Part shown: positions 33,072 to 42,088 of the stretch, piece after piece
Layout: every line of letters starts with the position of its first letter
Position numbering within the stretch: the first letter of the stretch is position 1
From: Actinomadura rifamycini DSM 43936
GTDB lineage: Bacteria; Actinomycetota; Actinomycetes; Streptosporangiales; Streptosporangiaceae
Length of the DNA stretch: 64,000 nt
NCBI RefSeq assembly: GCF_000425065.1
Contig: NZ_AULB01000014.1
Span: 140,462-204,461, forward strand
Direction of reading: 5' to 3'
Notes under the pieces: generated by a model
Seen by the model: only the letters and a program-made list of their open reading frames with translations
Told to the model about the DNA's origin: nothing
Databases searched by the model: none
Program-made: the position numbers and the translations under genes

Positions 33072-33155
33072 GAGCCCCTTGGGCGAGTCGGAGCGATGCA
33101 GCAATCGCACGCCGCGCCCGTTGAAGGAAGGCCCCCCGGGGCCTGACGCCGAGGG
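33072..33155. repeat. Imperfect direct repeat, copy B (84 bp)
   Basis: Second copy. Its hairpin (33129-33144) lies 20-35 nt past the stop of the minus-strand phosphatase, so it may double as that gene's terminator. Only two copies are in this window, and they are not spaced like a CRISPR. Upstream, 32939-32959 holds GGTTC-GAGCGAAGCGA-GAACC, a weaker hairpin that may be part of the same element. Confidence 0.85.
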
Positions 33156-33163
33156 CGCCGCGA

Positions 33164-35437
33164 TCAATCGAGACGGAGCTCGAACCAGACCGCTTTGCCG
33201 TCGCTGGTGGGGCGGGCGCCCCAGCGGGTGGCGAGCTGGTCGACGAGGTAGAGGCCGCGGCCGCCCTCGTCGGTCTCGCCGGCGCTGCGGATGCGGGGCA
33301 GCCGCATGTCGGTGTCGAACACCTCGACCCAGACGGCCTCGGCGCCGCGGCGCAGGCGGAGCCGGAACTCCTTCGCCGGGGGTTCGCGGCGGCCCAGGTC
33401 GGCGCCGAGGTTCCAGTCGTCCTCGTCGAAGGAGTCGACCATGTCCATGTCGAACTGGACGGGCGCGCCGAGCGGCTCGCCGCCGATGGGGACCGGGATG
33501 GCGGGCTCGCGGCGCGGCGTCGGCGTCGTCGTGGCGTGCAGGACGACGTTCGTGACGACCTCGGACACGAGCAGGCACGCGAGTTCGGCCTGCTCGTCGT
33601 GCATGCCCCAGGCCGCGAAGGCGTCCGCGGCCATCCGGCGGGCCTCCGACACCATGATCGGCTCGGCGGGGAAGGTGCGCTCGACGACGCCGAGCTCGTC
33701 GGGCGCGGTGCGGATGACGACGATGGCGACGTCGTCGTCGATGTCGCCGGGGACGGCGTCGTAGGCGGCGTTCGCGATGGCTTCGACGCCGCCGCGGGCG
33801 ACCTCGGCGACGGCGGCGCGGACGCGGGCCCGGGACTCCTCGCGGGTGAAGTACTCGCCGTCGTCCTTGGGGCGCCGGTCGATGAGCCCGTCGGTGTACA
33901 GGACGAGCGTGGAGCCGGGCTTGAGCTCGGTGGTCTCCTCGTTGAAGAGGATCTCGCCGCCCATGCCGGGGGCGCGCAGGCCGAGCATGCCGCCCTCGCT
34001 CTCGAAGTCCAGCTCGCCGACCTGCCCGTCCACGATGAGCAGGGGCGGGTCGTGCCCGGCGTTGGCGAACTCGAGGACGCGCGACCACGCGTCGTACACG
34101 AAGTAGGTGCAGGAGACGAGCGGCGGGCGGACGAGGTCGTCGCTGTTCCAGCCGGACCGCATCCGCTCGGGGCGGGTCATGGTGCGGACCCACTCGTCGA
34201 GCTTGCGCAGGATGTCGGCGGGCGGCTTGTCGTCCTGGGCGAAGGCGCGCAGCGCGGCGCGGAGCTGCCCCATGACGGCGGCGGCGCGGGCGCCGCGGCC
34301 CTCGACGTCGCCGATGACGAGGCCGACGCGTCCGGCGGACAGCGGGATGACGTCGTACCAGTCGCCGCCCACCTGCGTCTGGATGCCGTGCCCGTGGGAC
34401 TCCAGGGGCCGGGCGGGCTCGTACCGCCACGCGATCTGCAGCCCGTCGAGGTGCGGGGGCCGGTCGCCGGGGAGGAGGTGCTTCTGGAACGCGAGGGCGG
34501 TCTCGCGCTCCTCCTCGAACAGCATCGCGTTGTCGACGGCGACGGCGACGCGGCCGGCGATGGCGCCGAGCAGGTCGCGGTCGAAGCCGTCGTAGTGCGG
34601 GTCGGGGCGCTTCGACAGGTTCGACAGGGCGAGGCTCATCACGCCCAGCAGCTCGCCGCGGACGAGCAGCGGCGCGGAGATCACGGACGTGATGCCCATC
34701 GCGTCGCCGAGCCGCTTGGACGACTCGGACGGCGCGCTGAACCGGTGCTGGATCATGTCCTCGACGAGGACGGCGTCGCGGCGGCTCATCGCCTTGGCGC
34801 TGAAGTGCCCCGGCGGGTACGAGACGGGCTCGCCGACCTCGGCCCACGTGCCGGGCGGCGGCTCCCAGCCGCCGGCGTGCCGGGACACCCGCCGGTAGAG
34901 GCGGTCGCCGCTGTACAGGTCGATGAAGCAGTGGTCGGCGAACTGCGGGACGAGCGTGTCGGCGACGCGGCGCAGCGTCGTCTCGAGTTCGAGGGACCCG
35001 GCGAGCCGCTCGCCGATGCGTTCGAGGAGGCCGTAGCGGTCCTGCTCGCGCTGGTTGGAGCGCAGCGCCTCGCGGGCGAAGATGACGACACCGTCCACCG
35101 CGCCGGACGGGTGGCGCAGCGGGACGGCGTGGGCGCGGGTGTAGACGGTGGTGCCGTCAGCGCGCAGGTTGCAGAAGGTGCCCTCCCACACGCCGCCCTT
35201 GAGGACGTGCTTGGCCAGTTCGGTGGCCTGCTCGTGGTCCTCCTCGGCGATGCCGAGGGACAGCACCGAGTGCCCGATGATCTCGTCGCCGCCGAAACCG
35301 AAGAGCTGCCGCGCGAAGGAGTTCCCGTAGATGACGTTGGAGAACCGGTCGCAGACGATGACCGCCATCTCCATCTGGTTGAGGACGGTCTCGGGCGGCA
35401 GGTGCGCCTCGAAAGGCGCTTCCCCCCAACGCTTCAT
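33164..35437 (-). CDS. PAS-GAF-SpoIIE phosphatase-HATPase signalling protein
   Basis: A 757-residue four-domain protein. Residues about 15-130 form a PAS domain (MAVIVCDRFSNVIYGNSFAR), about 145-320 a GAF domain, about 330-575 a PP2C-like SpoIIE phosphatase (QVGGDWYDVIPL, GLVIGDVEGRGARAA, LYTDGLIDRR, DIDDDVAIVVI) and about 605-757 a GHKL/RsbW-type ATPase (EVVTNVVLHA, GRGLYLVDQLA). The metal-binding Asp residues are present. RsbU- and RsbW-like activities on one chain suggest a partner-switching module acting on an anti-anti-sigma factor. No STAS protein or sigma factor is adjacent. It is likely cytoplasmic. Confidence 0.92.
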   Translation of the reverse strand: MKRWGEAPFEAHLPPETVLNQMEMAVIVCDRFSNVIYGNSFARQLFGFGGDEIIGHSVLSLGIAEEDHEQATELAKHVLKGGVWEGTFCNLRADGTTVYTRAHAVPLRHPSGAVDGVVIFAREALRSNQREQDRYGLLERIGERLAGSLELETTLRRVADTLVPQFADHCFIDLYSGDRLYRRVSRHAGGWEPPPGTWAEVGEPVSYPPGHFSAKAMSRRDAVLVEDMIQHRFSAPSESSKRLGDAMGITSVISAPLLVRGELLGVMSLALSNLSKRPDPHYDGFDRDLLGAIAGRVAVAVDNAMLFEEERETALAFQKHLLPGDRPPHLDGLQIAWRYEPARPLESHGHGIQTQVGGDWYDVIPLSAGRVGLVIGDVEGRGARAAAVMGQLRAALRAFAQDDKPPADILRKLDEWVRTMTRPERMRSGWNSDDLVRPPLVSCTYFVYDAWSRVLEFANAGHDPPLLIVDGQVGELDFESEGGMLGLRAPGMGGEILFNEETTELKPGSTLVLYTDGLIDRRPKDDGEYFTREESRARVRAAVAEVARGGVEAIANAAYDAVPGDIDDDVAIVVIRTAPDELGVVERTFPAEPIMVSEARRMAADAFAAWGMHDEQAELACLLVSEVVTNVVLHATTTPTPRREPAIPVPIGGEPLGAPVQFDMDMVDSFDEDDWNLGADLGRREPPAKEFRLRLRRGAEAVWVEVFDTDMRLPRIRSAGETDEGGRGLYLVDQLATRWGARPTSDGKAVWFELRLD

Positions 35438-35638
35438 CTCCCCATCCCGATCAGTTGCGTTCCTCGCCCGTCCGTGCCGCCCCGCCGCCCGGCGATGATC
35501 ACCGGGCGTCGCGGTGCGGATGCCGCGCGTACCTCTCCCGTCGTATTGAACGACGAACCGACCGCCGGGATACGCCCGAAAGGCGCGATGGTAAGGAGAT
35601 CTTCGGTATAGACCTGCGGGGCGGGCACGCGGGGGCGC
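35438..35638. other. Spacer between the phosphatase start and the dtxR stop
   Basis: 201 bases with no supported gene. It holds the promoter of the minus-strand phosphatase. The stretch around 35545-35610 is AT-richer and includes ACGACGAACCGACC and TATAGACC, but no convincing promoter hexamer pair or hairpin. Confidence 0.5.
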
Positions 35639-36340
35639 TCAGACGCGGCTGACGAAGACGTGCTCGGCGATGTCGCGCGGCAGTTCCGTCTCAGGACCGT
35701 CGGCCTCGTCGTCACAGGTCACCCGCACCCCGTCATCGGTCGCCCGAAGAGTCACCTCTCGTCCCGGTTGTATCCCGAACTGCTTGAGTCTAAGCATCAG
35801 GTCGCTGTCGCCCTGCACCTGCTCGCTGATGCGCTGGATGACGGCGCCGGAGCCGGCCGGGCTGGCGACGGCGGTCATCACCGACAGCGGCGGCGTCTGC
35901 TCGGCGACGCGGCCGCCGCCCAGTTCGTCCAGGCCGGGGATCGGGTTGCCGTGCGGGCAGGTGGTCGGGTTGTCGAGCAGCGCGACGAGCCGGCGTTCGA
36001 CGTCCTCGGACATGACGTGCTCCCAGCGGCACGCCTCGATGTGGACGTCCTCCCAGGGCAGGCCGATGACGTTGACCAGCAGGCACTCGGCGAGCCGGTG
36101 CTTGCGCATCACGCGGGTGGCGAGGCCGCGGCCGCTCTCGGTCAGTTCGAGGTGCCGGTCCCCCTCGACCCGGAGGAGCCCGTCCCGCTCCATGCGCGCG
36201 ACCGTCTGGCTCACCGTCGGGCCGCTCTGGGAGAGCCGTTCCGCGATGCGCGCGCGAAGGGGGATGATCCCCTCTTCTTCGAGTTCGAACACCGTCCGGA
36301 GGTACATCTCCGTGGTATCGATCAGGCCGTGTGAGGTCAC
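35639..36340 (-). CDS. ideR: Iron-dependent DtxR/IdeR-family repressor
   Basis: A 233-residue metalloregulator. DTTEMYLRTVFELEEEGI and LRARIAERLSQSGPTVSQTV are the classical DtxR winged helix. The primary metal site Met (M12) and C104, E107 and H108 in ACRWEHVMSEDVERRL are present, and so is the ancillary His in MRKHRL. A dimerisation domain and a C-terminal FeoA/SH3-like domain (LRLKQFGIQPGREVTL) complete it. With Fe(II) it represses siderophore and iron-uptake genes and activates storage genes. The GTG at 36340 is set by GGAGGGAG and aligns with IdeR starts. A siderophore-exporter-like MFS lies nearby, at 36579. Confidence 0.92.
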   Translation of the reverse strand: MTSHGLIDTTEMYLRTVFELEEEGIIPLRARIAERLSQSGPTVSQTVARMERDGLLRVEGDRHLELTESGRGLATRVMRKHRLAECLLVNVIGLPWEDVHIEACRWEHVMSEDVERRLVALLDNPTTCPHGNPIPGLDELGGGRVAEQTPPLSVMTAVASPAGSGAVIQRISEQVQGDSDLMLRLKQFGIQPGREVTLRATDDGVRVTCDDEADGPETELPRDIAEHVFVSRV

Positions 36341-36438
36341 AGCTCCCTCCAGTCTTATGGTGACGAGTCTACTTGCTCGGCGGCCTCGGCGGCGGGCGAG
36401 CGAATAACCCGGTGAGAGCGGGTACGGGGAAACGCAAG

Positions 36439-36582
36439 ATGAACACAAGAACTCCCCGCGGCGCCGAAATGTTCCTCCCGGAGGACCCGCGGGACCGCTC
36501 CGACCTGCGTACCCTCCGCGACGCGGCGGCCGGCTGCCGCGGGTGCGACCTCTACTGCGACGCCATGACCGAGTACAGCTAG
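36439..36582 (+). pseudogene. N-terminal remnant of a UdgX-like uracil-DNA glycosylase
   Basis: A 47-codon reading frame. Its second half reads LRTLRDAAAGCRGCDLYCDA, which matches the start of UdgX-type uracil-DNA glycosylases, including the Cys pair GCRGC of the iron-sulfur site. Intact UdgX proteins are about 200 residues and continue after this block with the active-site motif; here translation stops with MTEYS. The stop overlaps the end of the convergent MFS gene by 4 nt, so the rest of the gene is gone, not frameshifted in place. It might still make a short peptide. The assignment rests on motif memory. Confidence 0.6.
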
Positions 36583-37991
36583 CGGACGGGCTCGGCGGTG
36601 CGGGCGTCGTAGCGCAGCAGCGCCGGGACCGCGAGCCCGGCCGCGACCACGAGCACGGCGCACGCGATGCCGCCGCCGACCCAGGACGCGCCCGCCCCCG
36701 CGACGCTCGCGACCGCCCCGGCCCGGACGTCCCCGAGGCGGGGCCCGCCCGCGACCACCACCGTGAACACCCCCTGCAGCCGCCCGCGCATGTGGTCGGG
36801 GGCGTAGGTCTGCAGGATCGTCTGCCGGAACACCGACGAGATGAGGTCGGCGAAGCCGCCGAAGGCGAGCAGCACGACCGCCAGCCACAGCGAGTGCGCG
36901 AGCCCCGCCGCGGCGACCGCCAGGCCCCAGATCGCGATGGCCGCGACGAGCGCGAGGCCCTGCCGCCGCACCCGTCCGACCCATCCGGAGGACAGGCCGC
37001 CGACGACGGCGCCGAGCGCGATCGCCGCGAACAGCCAGCCGACGGCGCCCTCCCCGCCGAACCGGGCCTCGGCGACCTCGGGGAACAGCGCGCGCGGCAT
37101 CGCGACGCCCATCGCGATGATGTCCACCACGAACGACATCAGCAGCACCGGCTGGGTGACGAGGAAGCGCAGCCCGTCGATCACCGAGCGCAGCCCGGGG
37201 GTGCCGGCGACCTCGCCGAGCGGCGGGATCGCGGGCAGCCGCAGCGCCGCGTACAGGACGAGCGTGAACAGCACGGCGTCCAGCGCGTACGCCGCCGCGT
37301 AGTCCCAGGTCGCCAGCAGCACGCCGGCGAGCAGCGGCCCGGCGAACCCGGCCCCCATCATCACGGTGAAGTTCAGGGTGTTCGCGGCCGGGATGAGCGG
37401 TTCGTCGATCAGCCGCGGGATGATCGCGCTGCGGGTCGGGGACGACACGGCGAACCCCATGGCCTGCACCGCGACGATCGTCATGATCAGCCAGAGGCTG
37501 TCCAGGCCCAGCAGCGCCTGGAGGAACAGCAGCAGCGTCGCGCCCCACATCACGCAGGACGAGACGAACAGCAGCTTGCGGCGGTCCATGTGGTCGGCGA
37601 CGGCGCCGCCCCACAGCCCGAACACGATCAGCGGCACCAGGTTGACGAACCCGAGCGCGCCCACCCAGAAGGACGAGTGGGTCATGTCGTACACCTGGAC
37701 CGGGACGGCCACGGACGTCACCTGGAAGCCGATGAACGACACGCCCTGCCCGAGCCACAGCCGCCGGTAGGCGGGGTTGCCCAGCGGCCGGGTGTCGATC
37801 GCGATGCGCCGCAGCGCGCCGGGGCGCCGTCCTGGCGGGCGCCCCTTGCCGGGGGCGGGACCGGATTGCTCGGGTTCCTCGGGCTCCCCGGGGGTGTCAG
37901 GAGCGTCGGCGGGGGTTGGCTGCTGTTCCGATGTCACCGGGACAGGATGCCGCGCCCTCCGCACCGGTGCGGAACCGGGCATCTCCCCCAC
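36579..37991 (-). CDS. MFS exporter, EntS/enterobactin-exporter-like
   Basis: A 470-residue 12-helix transporter of the group that exports siderophores and other metabolites. A Pro/Glu-rich cytoplasmic N terminus of about 60 residues precedes ALRRIAIDTRPLGNPAYRRL. GGAVADHMDRRKLLFVSS is motif A and PDHMRGRLQGVF the C-terminal half signature. GTG at 37991 is the longest start; ATG at 37982 is equally good. It begins 3 nt after the pdxH stop, so it is coupled to pdxH. Closeness to the DtxR gene makes iron-linked expression possible, but no iron box is visible upstream. Confidence 0.87.
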   Translation of the reverse strand: MGEMPGSAPVRRARHPVPVTSEQQPTPADAPDTPGEPEEPEQSGPAPGKGRPPGRRPGALRRIAIDTRPLGNPAYRRLWLGQGVSFIGFQVTSVAVPVQVYDMTHSSFWVGALGFVNLVPLIVFGLWGGAVADHMDRRKLLFVSSCVMWGATLLLFLQALLGLDSLWLIMTIVAVQAMGFAVSSPTRSAIIPRLIDEPLIPAANTLNFTVMMGAGFAGPLLAGVLLATWDYAAAYALDAVLFTLVLYAALRLPAIPPLGEVAGTPGLRSVIDGLRFLVTQPVLLMSFVVDIIAMGVAMPRALFPEVAEARFGGEGAVGWLFAAIALGAVVGGLSSGWVGRVRRQGLALVAAIAIWGLAVAAAGLAHSLWLAVVLLAFGGFADLISSVFRQTILQTYAPDHMRGRLQGVFTVVVAGGPRLGDVRAGAVASVAGAGASWVGGGIACAVLVVAAGLAVPALLRYDARTAEPVR

Positions 37992-37994
37992 CGG

Positions 37995-38750
37995 TCACGG
38001 GGACAGCCGGACCGTCGTCCAGGGCCCGGCGGCGACCGGGTCGTCCACAGTCTGTGGAGGAACGTCGCGGCGGTACTTGATGCGGTCGTGGAGGCGGTCG
38101 CGGCGGCCCTGCCAGAACTCGATCGAGGACGGGACGAGCCGGTACCCGCCCCAGAAGTCGGGGAGCGGGACGGCGCCGGCGAGGGCGTCCGGGGCGGCGG
38201 AGGCCGCGTCCGGTTCCGGCCATCGTGCGGCCAGTTCGGCGAACCGGCGCTCGAGCTCGTCGCGTCCGCCGATGACGCCGGACTGGTGCTCGCTCGCCCA
38301 CGCGCCGATGCGCGAGCCGTAGGGGCGCGTCCGGAAGTAGGCGGCCGACTCCTCGCGCGCCAGCGGGACGACCGGGCCCGCGACGCGGACCTGCCGGTGC
38401 AGGGCGTGCCAGGGGAAGACGAGCGCGCCGCGCGGGTTCCCGGCGAGGTCGCGGGCCTTGTCGGACGTCAGGTTCGTGAAGAAGCGGAAGCCGTGGGGCC
38501 CGTACCCCTTGAGCAGGACGGTGCGGGCGCTCGGGACGCCGTCGGCGGACGCCGTGGCGAGCACCATCGCGTTCGGTTCGGCCAGCCCGGAGTCGTGCAC
38601 CTGGGCGAACCAGGCGGCGAACAGCGCGAGCGGATCCGCGGGGAGCGCCGACTCGGACAAATCGCCTCCCTCGTAGGATCTGCGGAGCCGTGCTGGGTCG
38701 GGCGTTGCGGGATCCACAGCGTCCGAGCCTCCCACCAGGGGTTTGTGCAT
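37995..38750 (-). CDS. pdxH: Pyridoxamine 5'-phosphate oxidase (PdxH)
   Basis: A 251-residue FMN oxidase that makes pyridoxal 5'-phosphate from PNP or PMP. LDLS-type early residues are replaced by YEGGDLSESALPADPLALF. NAMVLATASADGVPSARTVLLKGY and FFTNLTSDKARDL are FMN-binding, RPYGSRIGAWASEHQS is substrate-related, and WGGYRLVPSSIEFWQGR followed by RLHDR is the family signature. The length is slightly above the usual 210-230 because of an N-terminal extension. It is divergent from citrate synthase, with a 94-nt shared promoter region, and leads the MFS gene. Confidence 0.93.
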   Translation of the reverse strand: MHKPLVGGSDAVDPATPDPARLRRSYEGGDLSESALPADPLALFAAWFAQVHDSGLAEPNAMVLATASADGVPSARTVLLKGYGPHGFRFFTNLTSDKARDLAGNPRGALVFPWHALHRQVRVAGPVVPLAREESAAYFRTRPYGSRIGAWASEHQSGVIGGRDELERRFAELAARWPEPDAASAAPDALAGAVPLPDFWGGYRLVPSSIEFWQGRRDRLHDRIKYRRDVPPQTVDDPVAAGPWTTVRLSP

Positions 38751-38844
38751 CTCACATGCCCCCTGGGTACTGGTCAGTAAGGCGGACAGGGTTCAATGGC
38801 ACGGCACCGCCTTATCAGCTCTGGGGACGAAAGGCAGGACGTAC

Positions 38845-39954
38845 ATGTCCGACTTCAAACCTGGTCTCGAGGGGGTCGTTGCCTTCGAGACGGAGATCGC
38901 CGAACCGGACAAGGAGGGCGGCGCCCTCCGGTACCGGGGCGTGGACATCGAAGATCTCGTCGGCCGCGTCTCCTTCGGCGACGCCTGGGGCCTGCTGGTC
39001 GACGACAGCTTCGACCCGGGCCTGGCGCCCGCCGACCCCCACCTCCTGCCGGTCACCTCCGGCGACGTCCGCGTCGACGTGCAGGGCGCGCTCCCGACCC
39101 TCGCCCCCGCGTACGGGATGCGCCCGCTGCTCGACATCTCCGACGAGGAGGCCCGCGCCGACCTCGCCCGCGTGTCGGTGACGGCCCTGTCGTTCGTGGC
39201 GCAGTCCGCGCGCGGCGTCGGCGTCCCGATGGTCCCGCAGGCGCGGATCGACGAGGCCGAGACGATCACCGAGCGGTTCATGGTCCGCTGGCGCGGCGAG
39301 CCCGACCCCAAGCACGTCGCCGCCATCGACGCCTACTGGGTCTCCGCCGCCGAGCACGGCATGAACGCCTCGACGTTCACCGCCCGCGTCATCGCCTCCA
39401 CCGGCGCGGACGTCGCGGCGAGCATCTCCGGCGCGATCGGCGCGATGTCCGGCCCGCTGCACGGCGGCGCCCCGGCCCGCGTCCTGCCGATGATCGAGAA
39501 GGTCGAGCAGCTCGGCGACGCCCGCAAGGTCGTCACCGACATCCTCGACTCGGGCGAGCGGCTCATGGGCTTCGGCCACCGCGTCTACCGCGCCGAGGAC
39601 CCCCGCGCCCGGGTGCTGCGCCGCACCGCCAAGGAGCTGGACGCCCCGCGCTTCGAGGCCGCGAAGGCCCTTGAGGACGCGGCCCTCGCCGAGCTGCGCG
39701 AGCGCCGCCCCGACCGTCCGATCGAGACGAACGTCGAGTTCTGGGCCGCGGTCATCCTCGACTTCGCCGAGGTCCCGACGGCGATGATGCCCGCCATGTT
39801 CACGTGCGGCCGCACCGCCGGCTGGGCCGCGCACATCCTCGAGCAGAAGCGCACCGGCCGCCTCGTCCGGCCGAGCGCGAAGTACGTCGGCCCCGGCACC
39901 CGCTCGCTCGAGTCGGTGGCGGGTGCGGCGGAGGTCCTCAAGCGCAACGGCTGA
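38845..39954 (+). CDS. citA: Citrate synthase 2 (CitA-like)
   Basis: A 369-residue type II-like bacterial citrate synthase. H171 in AEHGMNAST, H206 in GPLHGGAP and H245 in GFGHRVYRAEDPRA are the expected active-site and CoA-site residues. At the place of the canonical catalytic Asp (as in NVDFY) the chain has E298 in TNVEFWAAVI, which I believe is shared by actinobacterial CitA but could not check. The C-terminal FTCGRTAGWAAHILEQ block is normal. AAGGCAGG lies 6-13 nt before the ATG, excluding longer readings. A terminator follows 31 nt after the stop. It feeds the TCA or methylcitrate cycles. Confidence 0.92.
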   Translation: MSDFKPGLEGVVAFETEIAEPDKEGGALRYRGVDIEDLVGRVSFGDAWGLLVDDSFDPGLAPADPHLLPVTSGDVRVDVQGALPTLAPAYGMRPLLDISDEEARADLARVSVTALSFVAQSARGVGVPMVPQARIDEAETITERFMVRWRGEPDPKHVAAIDAYWVSAAEHGMNASTFTARVIASTGADVAASISGAIGAMSGPLHGGAPARVLPMIEKVEQLGDARKVVTDILDSGERLMGFGHRVYRAEDPRARVLRRTAKELDAPRFEAAKALEDAALAELRERRPDRPIETNVEFWAAVILDFAEVPTAMMPAMFTCGRTAGWAAHILEQKRTGRLVRPSAKYVGPGTRSLESVAGAAEVLKRNG

Positions 39955-39985
39955 TACGGCCGATCGCACCCCCGCGCACGCGCTG

Positions 39986-40009
39986 AGGCCCCCGGTCCGC
40001 CGGGGGCCT
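39986..40009 (+). terminator. Terminator after citrate synthase
   Basis: AGGCCCCCGG (39986-39995) and CCGGGGGCCT (40000-40009) form a perfect 10-bp stem with a TCCG tetraloop, then TTGCCCGTT. The rest of the spacer to 40223 holds no gene; the stretch from 40175 to 40223 is AT-richer and probably carries the next promoter. Confidence 0.8.
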
Positions 40010-40223
40010 TGCCCGTTCCCGGCCCCTGCACGTCCGCCTCCAGCGGGCACGGTGCCTTCCCCCGCCCTGTCGCACCGACCTTCGCGGGACCGCACCGTCC
40101 CGCCGCGTCCAGATCGTAGCCGGACCGGGCCGCCGTGCCCGGCGAACGAGAGAATCCTTCGCGACGACGGCCCGAAACTTTCCGTCTGCGGTCAACTGTC
40201 GGGATTTGCTCGCTCTTGGCATC

Positions 40224-41799
<1,576 letters not shown>

Positions 41800-41805
41800 C
41801 CGTCC

Positions 41806-41843
41806 CCGCCGGTGCCGTCCGGGTCTCCGGGCGGCACCGGCGG
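41806..41843 (+). terminator. Terminator after serC
   Basis: CCGCCGGTGCCG (41806-41817) pairs perfectly with CGGCACCGGCGG (41832-41843). The 14-nt interior (TCCGGGTCTCCGGG) can add a few pairs. It begins 6 nt after the serC stop. Confidence 0.75.
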
Positions 41844-41870
41844 ATGAGACGCAGATCTATCGGCGGCCGG

Positions 41871-41909
41871 TTCGAGGCGGGCGTCCGGCCGAATAAGCTC
41901 GGACGCGTG
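41871..41909 (+). promoter_or_regulatory. Promoter of a leaderless small gene
   Basis: TTCGAG (41871-41876), a 17-bp spacer and TAAGCT (41894-41899) form a plausible sigma-70 type promoter. A start site 7-8 nt later falls on the GTG at 41907, so the transcript would be leaderless, as is common in actinobacteria. Confidence 0.5.
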
Positions 41910-41990
41910 AACCGCGCGCCCCAATGGCTGCTCCCCACCGTGCTGACCGCGCTCGTCCTGGCCGTGGTCGTCGGCGCGCTGCTGAATTGA
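41907..41990 (+). CDS. 27-residue single-helix membrane peptide
   Basis: A GTG-started 27-residue frame. It has five polar or aromatic residues, then one hydrophobic helix (WLLPTVLTALVLAVVVGALL). It lies between the serC terminator and a second hairpin at 42029, so it is a self-contained unit with its own promoter. No Shine-Dalgarno precedes it; a leaderless start fits. Small single-helix proteins of this kind near serC occur in other actinomycetes from memory. The function is unknown. Confidence 0.55.
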   Translation: MNRAPQWLLPTVLTALVLAVVVGALLN

Positions 41991-42028
41991 GCGGCCCGAG
42001 TCGATTCTGCGGGTCGAGCCCCGCGGCG

Positions 42029-42048
42029 GCCCCCGGCGGGCCGGGGGC
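42029..42048 (+). terminator. Hairpin after the 27-residue gene
   Basis: GCCCCCGGC (42029-42037) and GCCGGGGGC (42040-42048) form a 9-bp inverted repeat with a 2-nt centre; the real loop would be 4-6 nt. Confidence 0.55.
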
Positions 42049-42088
42049 GCGCGGCGCGGGTCCCGCGCGGAACGGGGATGATCGAGAC

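Noticed and set aside
32972..33155. CRISPR or tRNA gene in the repeat region
   Set aside because: Only two copies, 84 bp long with a variable centre inside the repeat; no spacer pattern, no cas genes and no cloverleaf.
36341..36438. An iron box (DtxR operator) upstream of dtxR
   Set aside because: No good match to the 19-bp TTAGGTTAGSCTAACCTAA pattern could be found.
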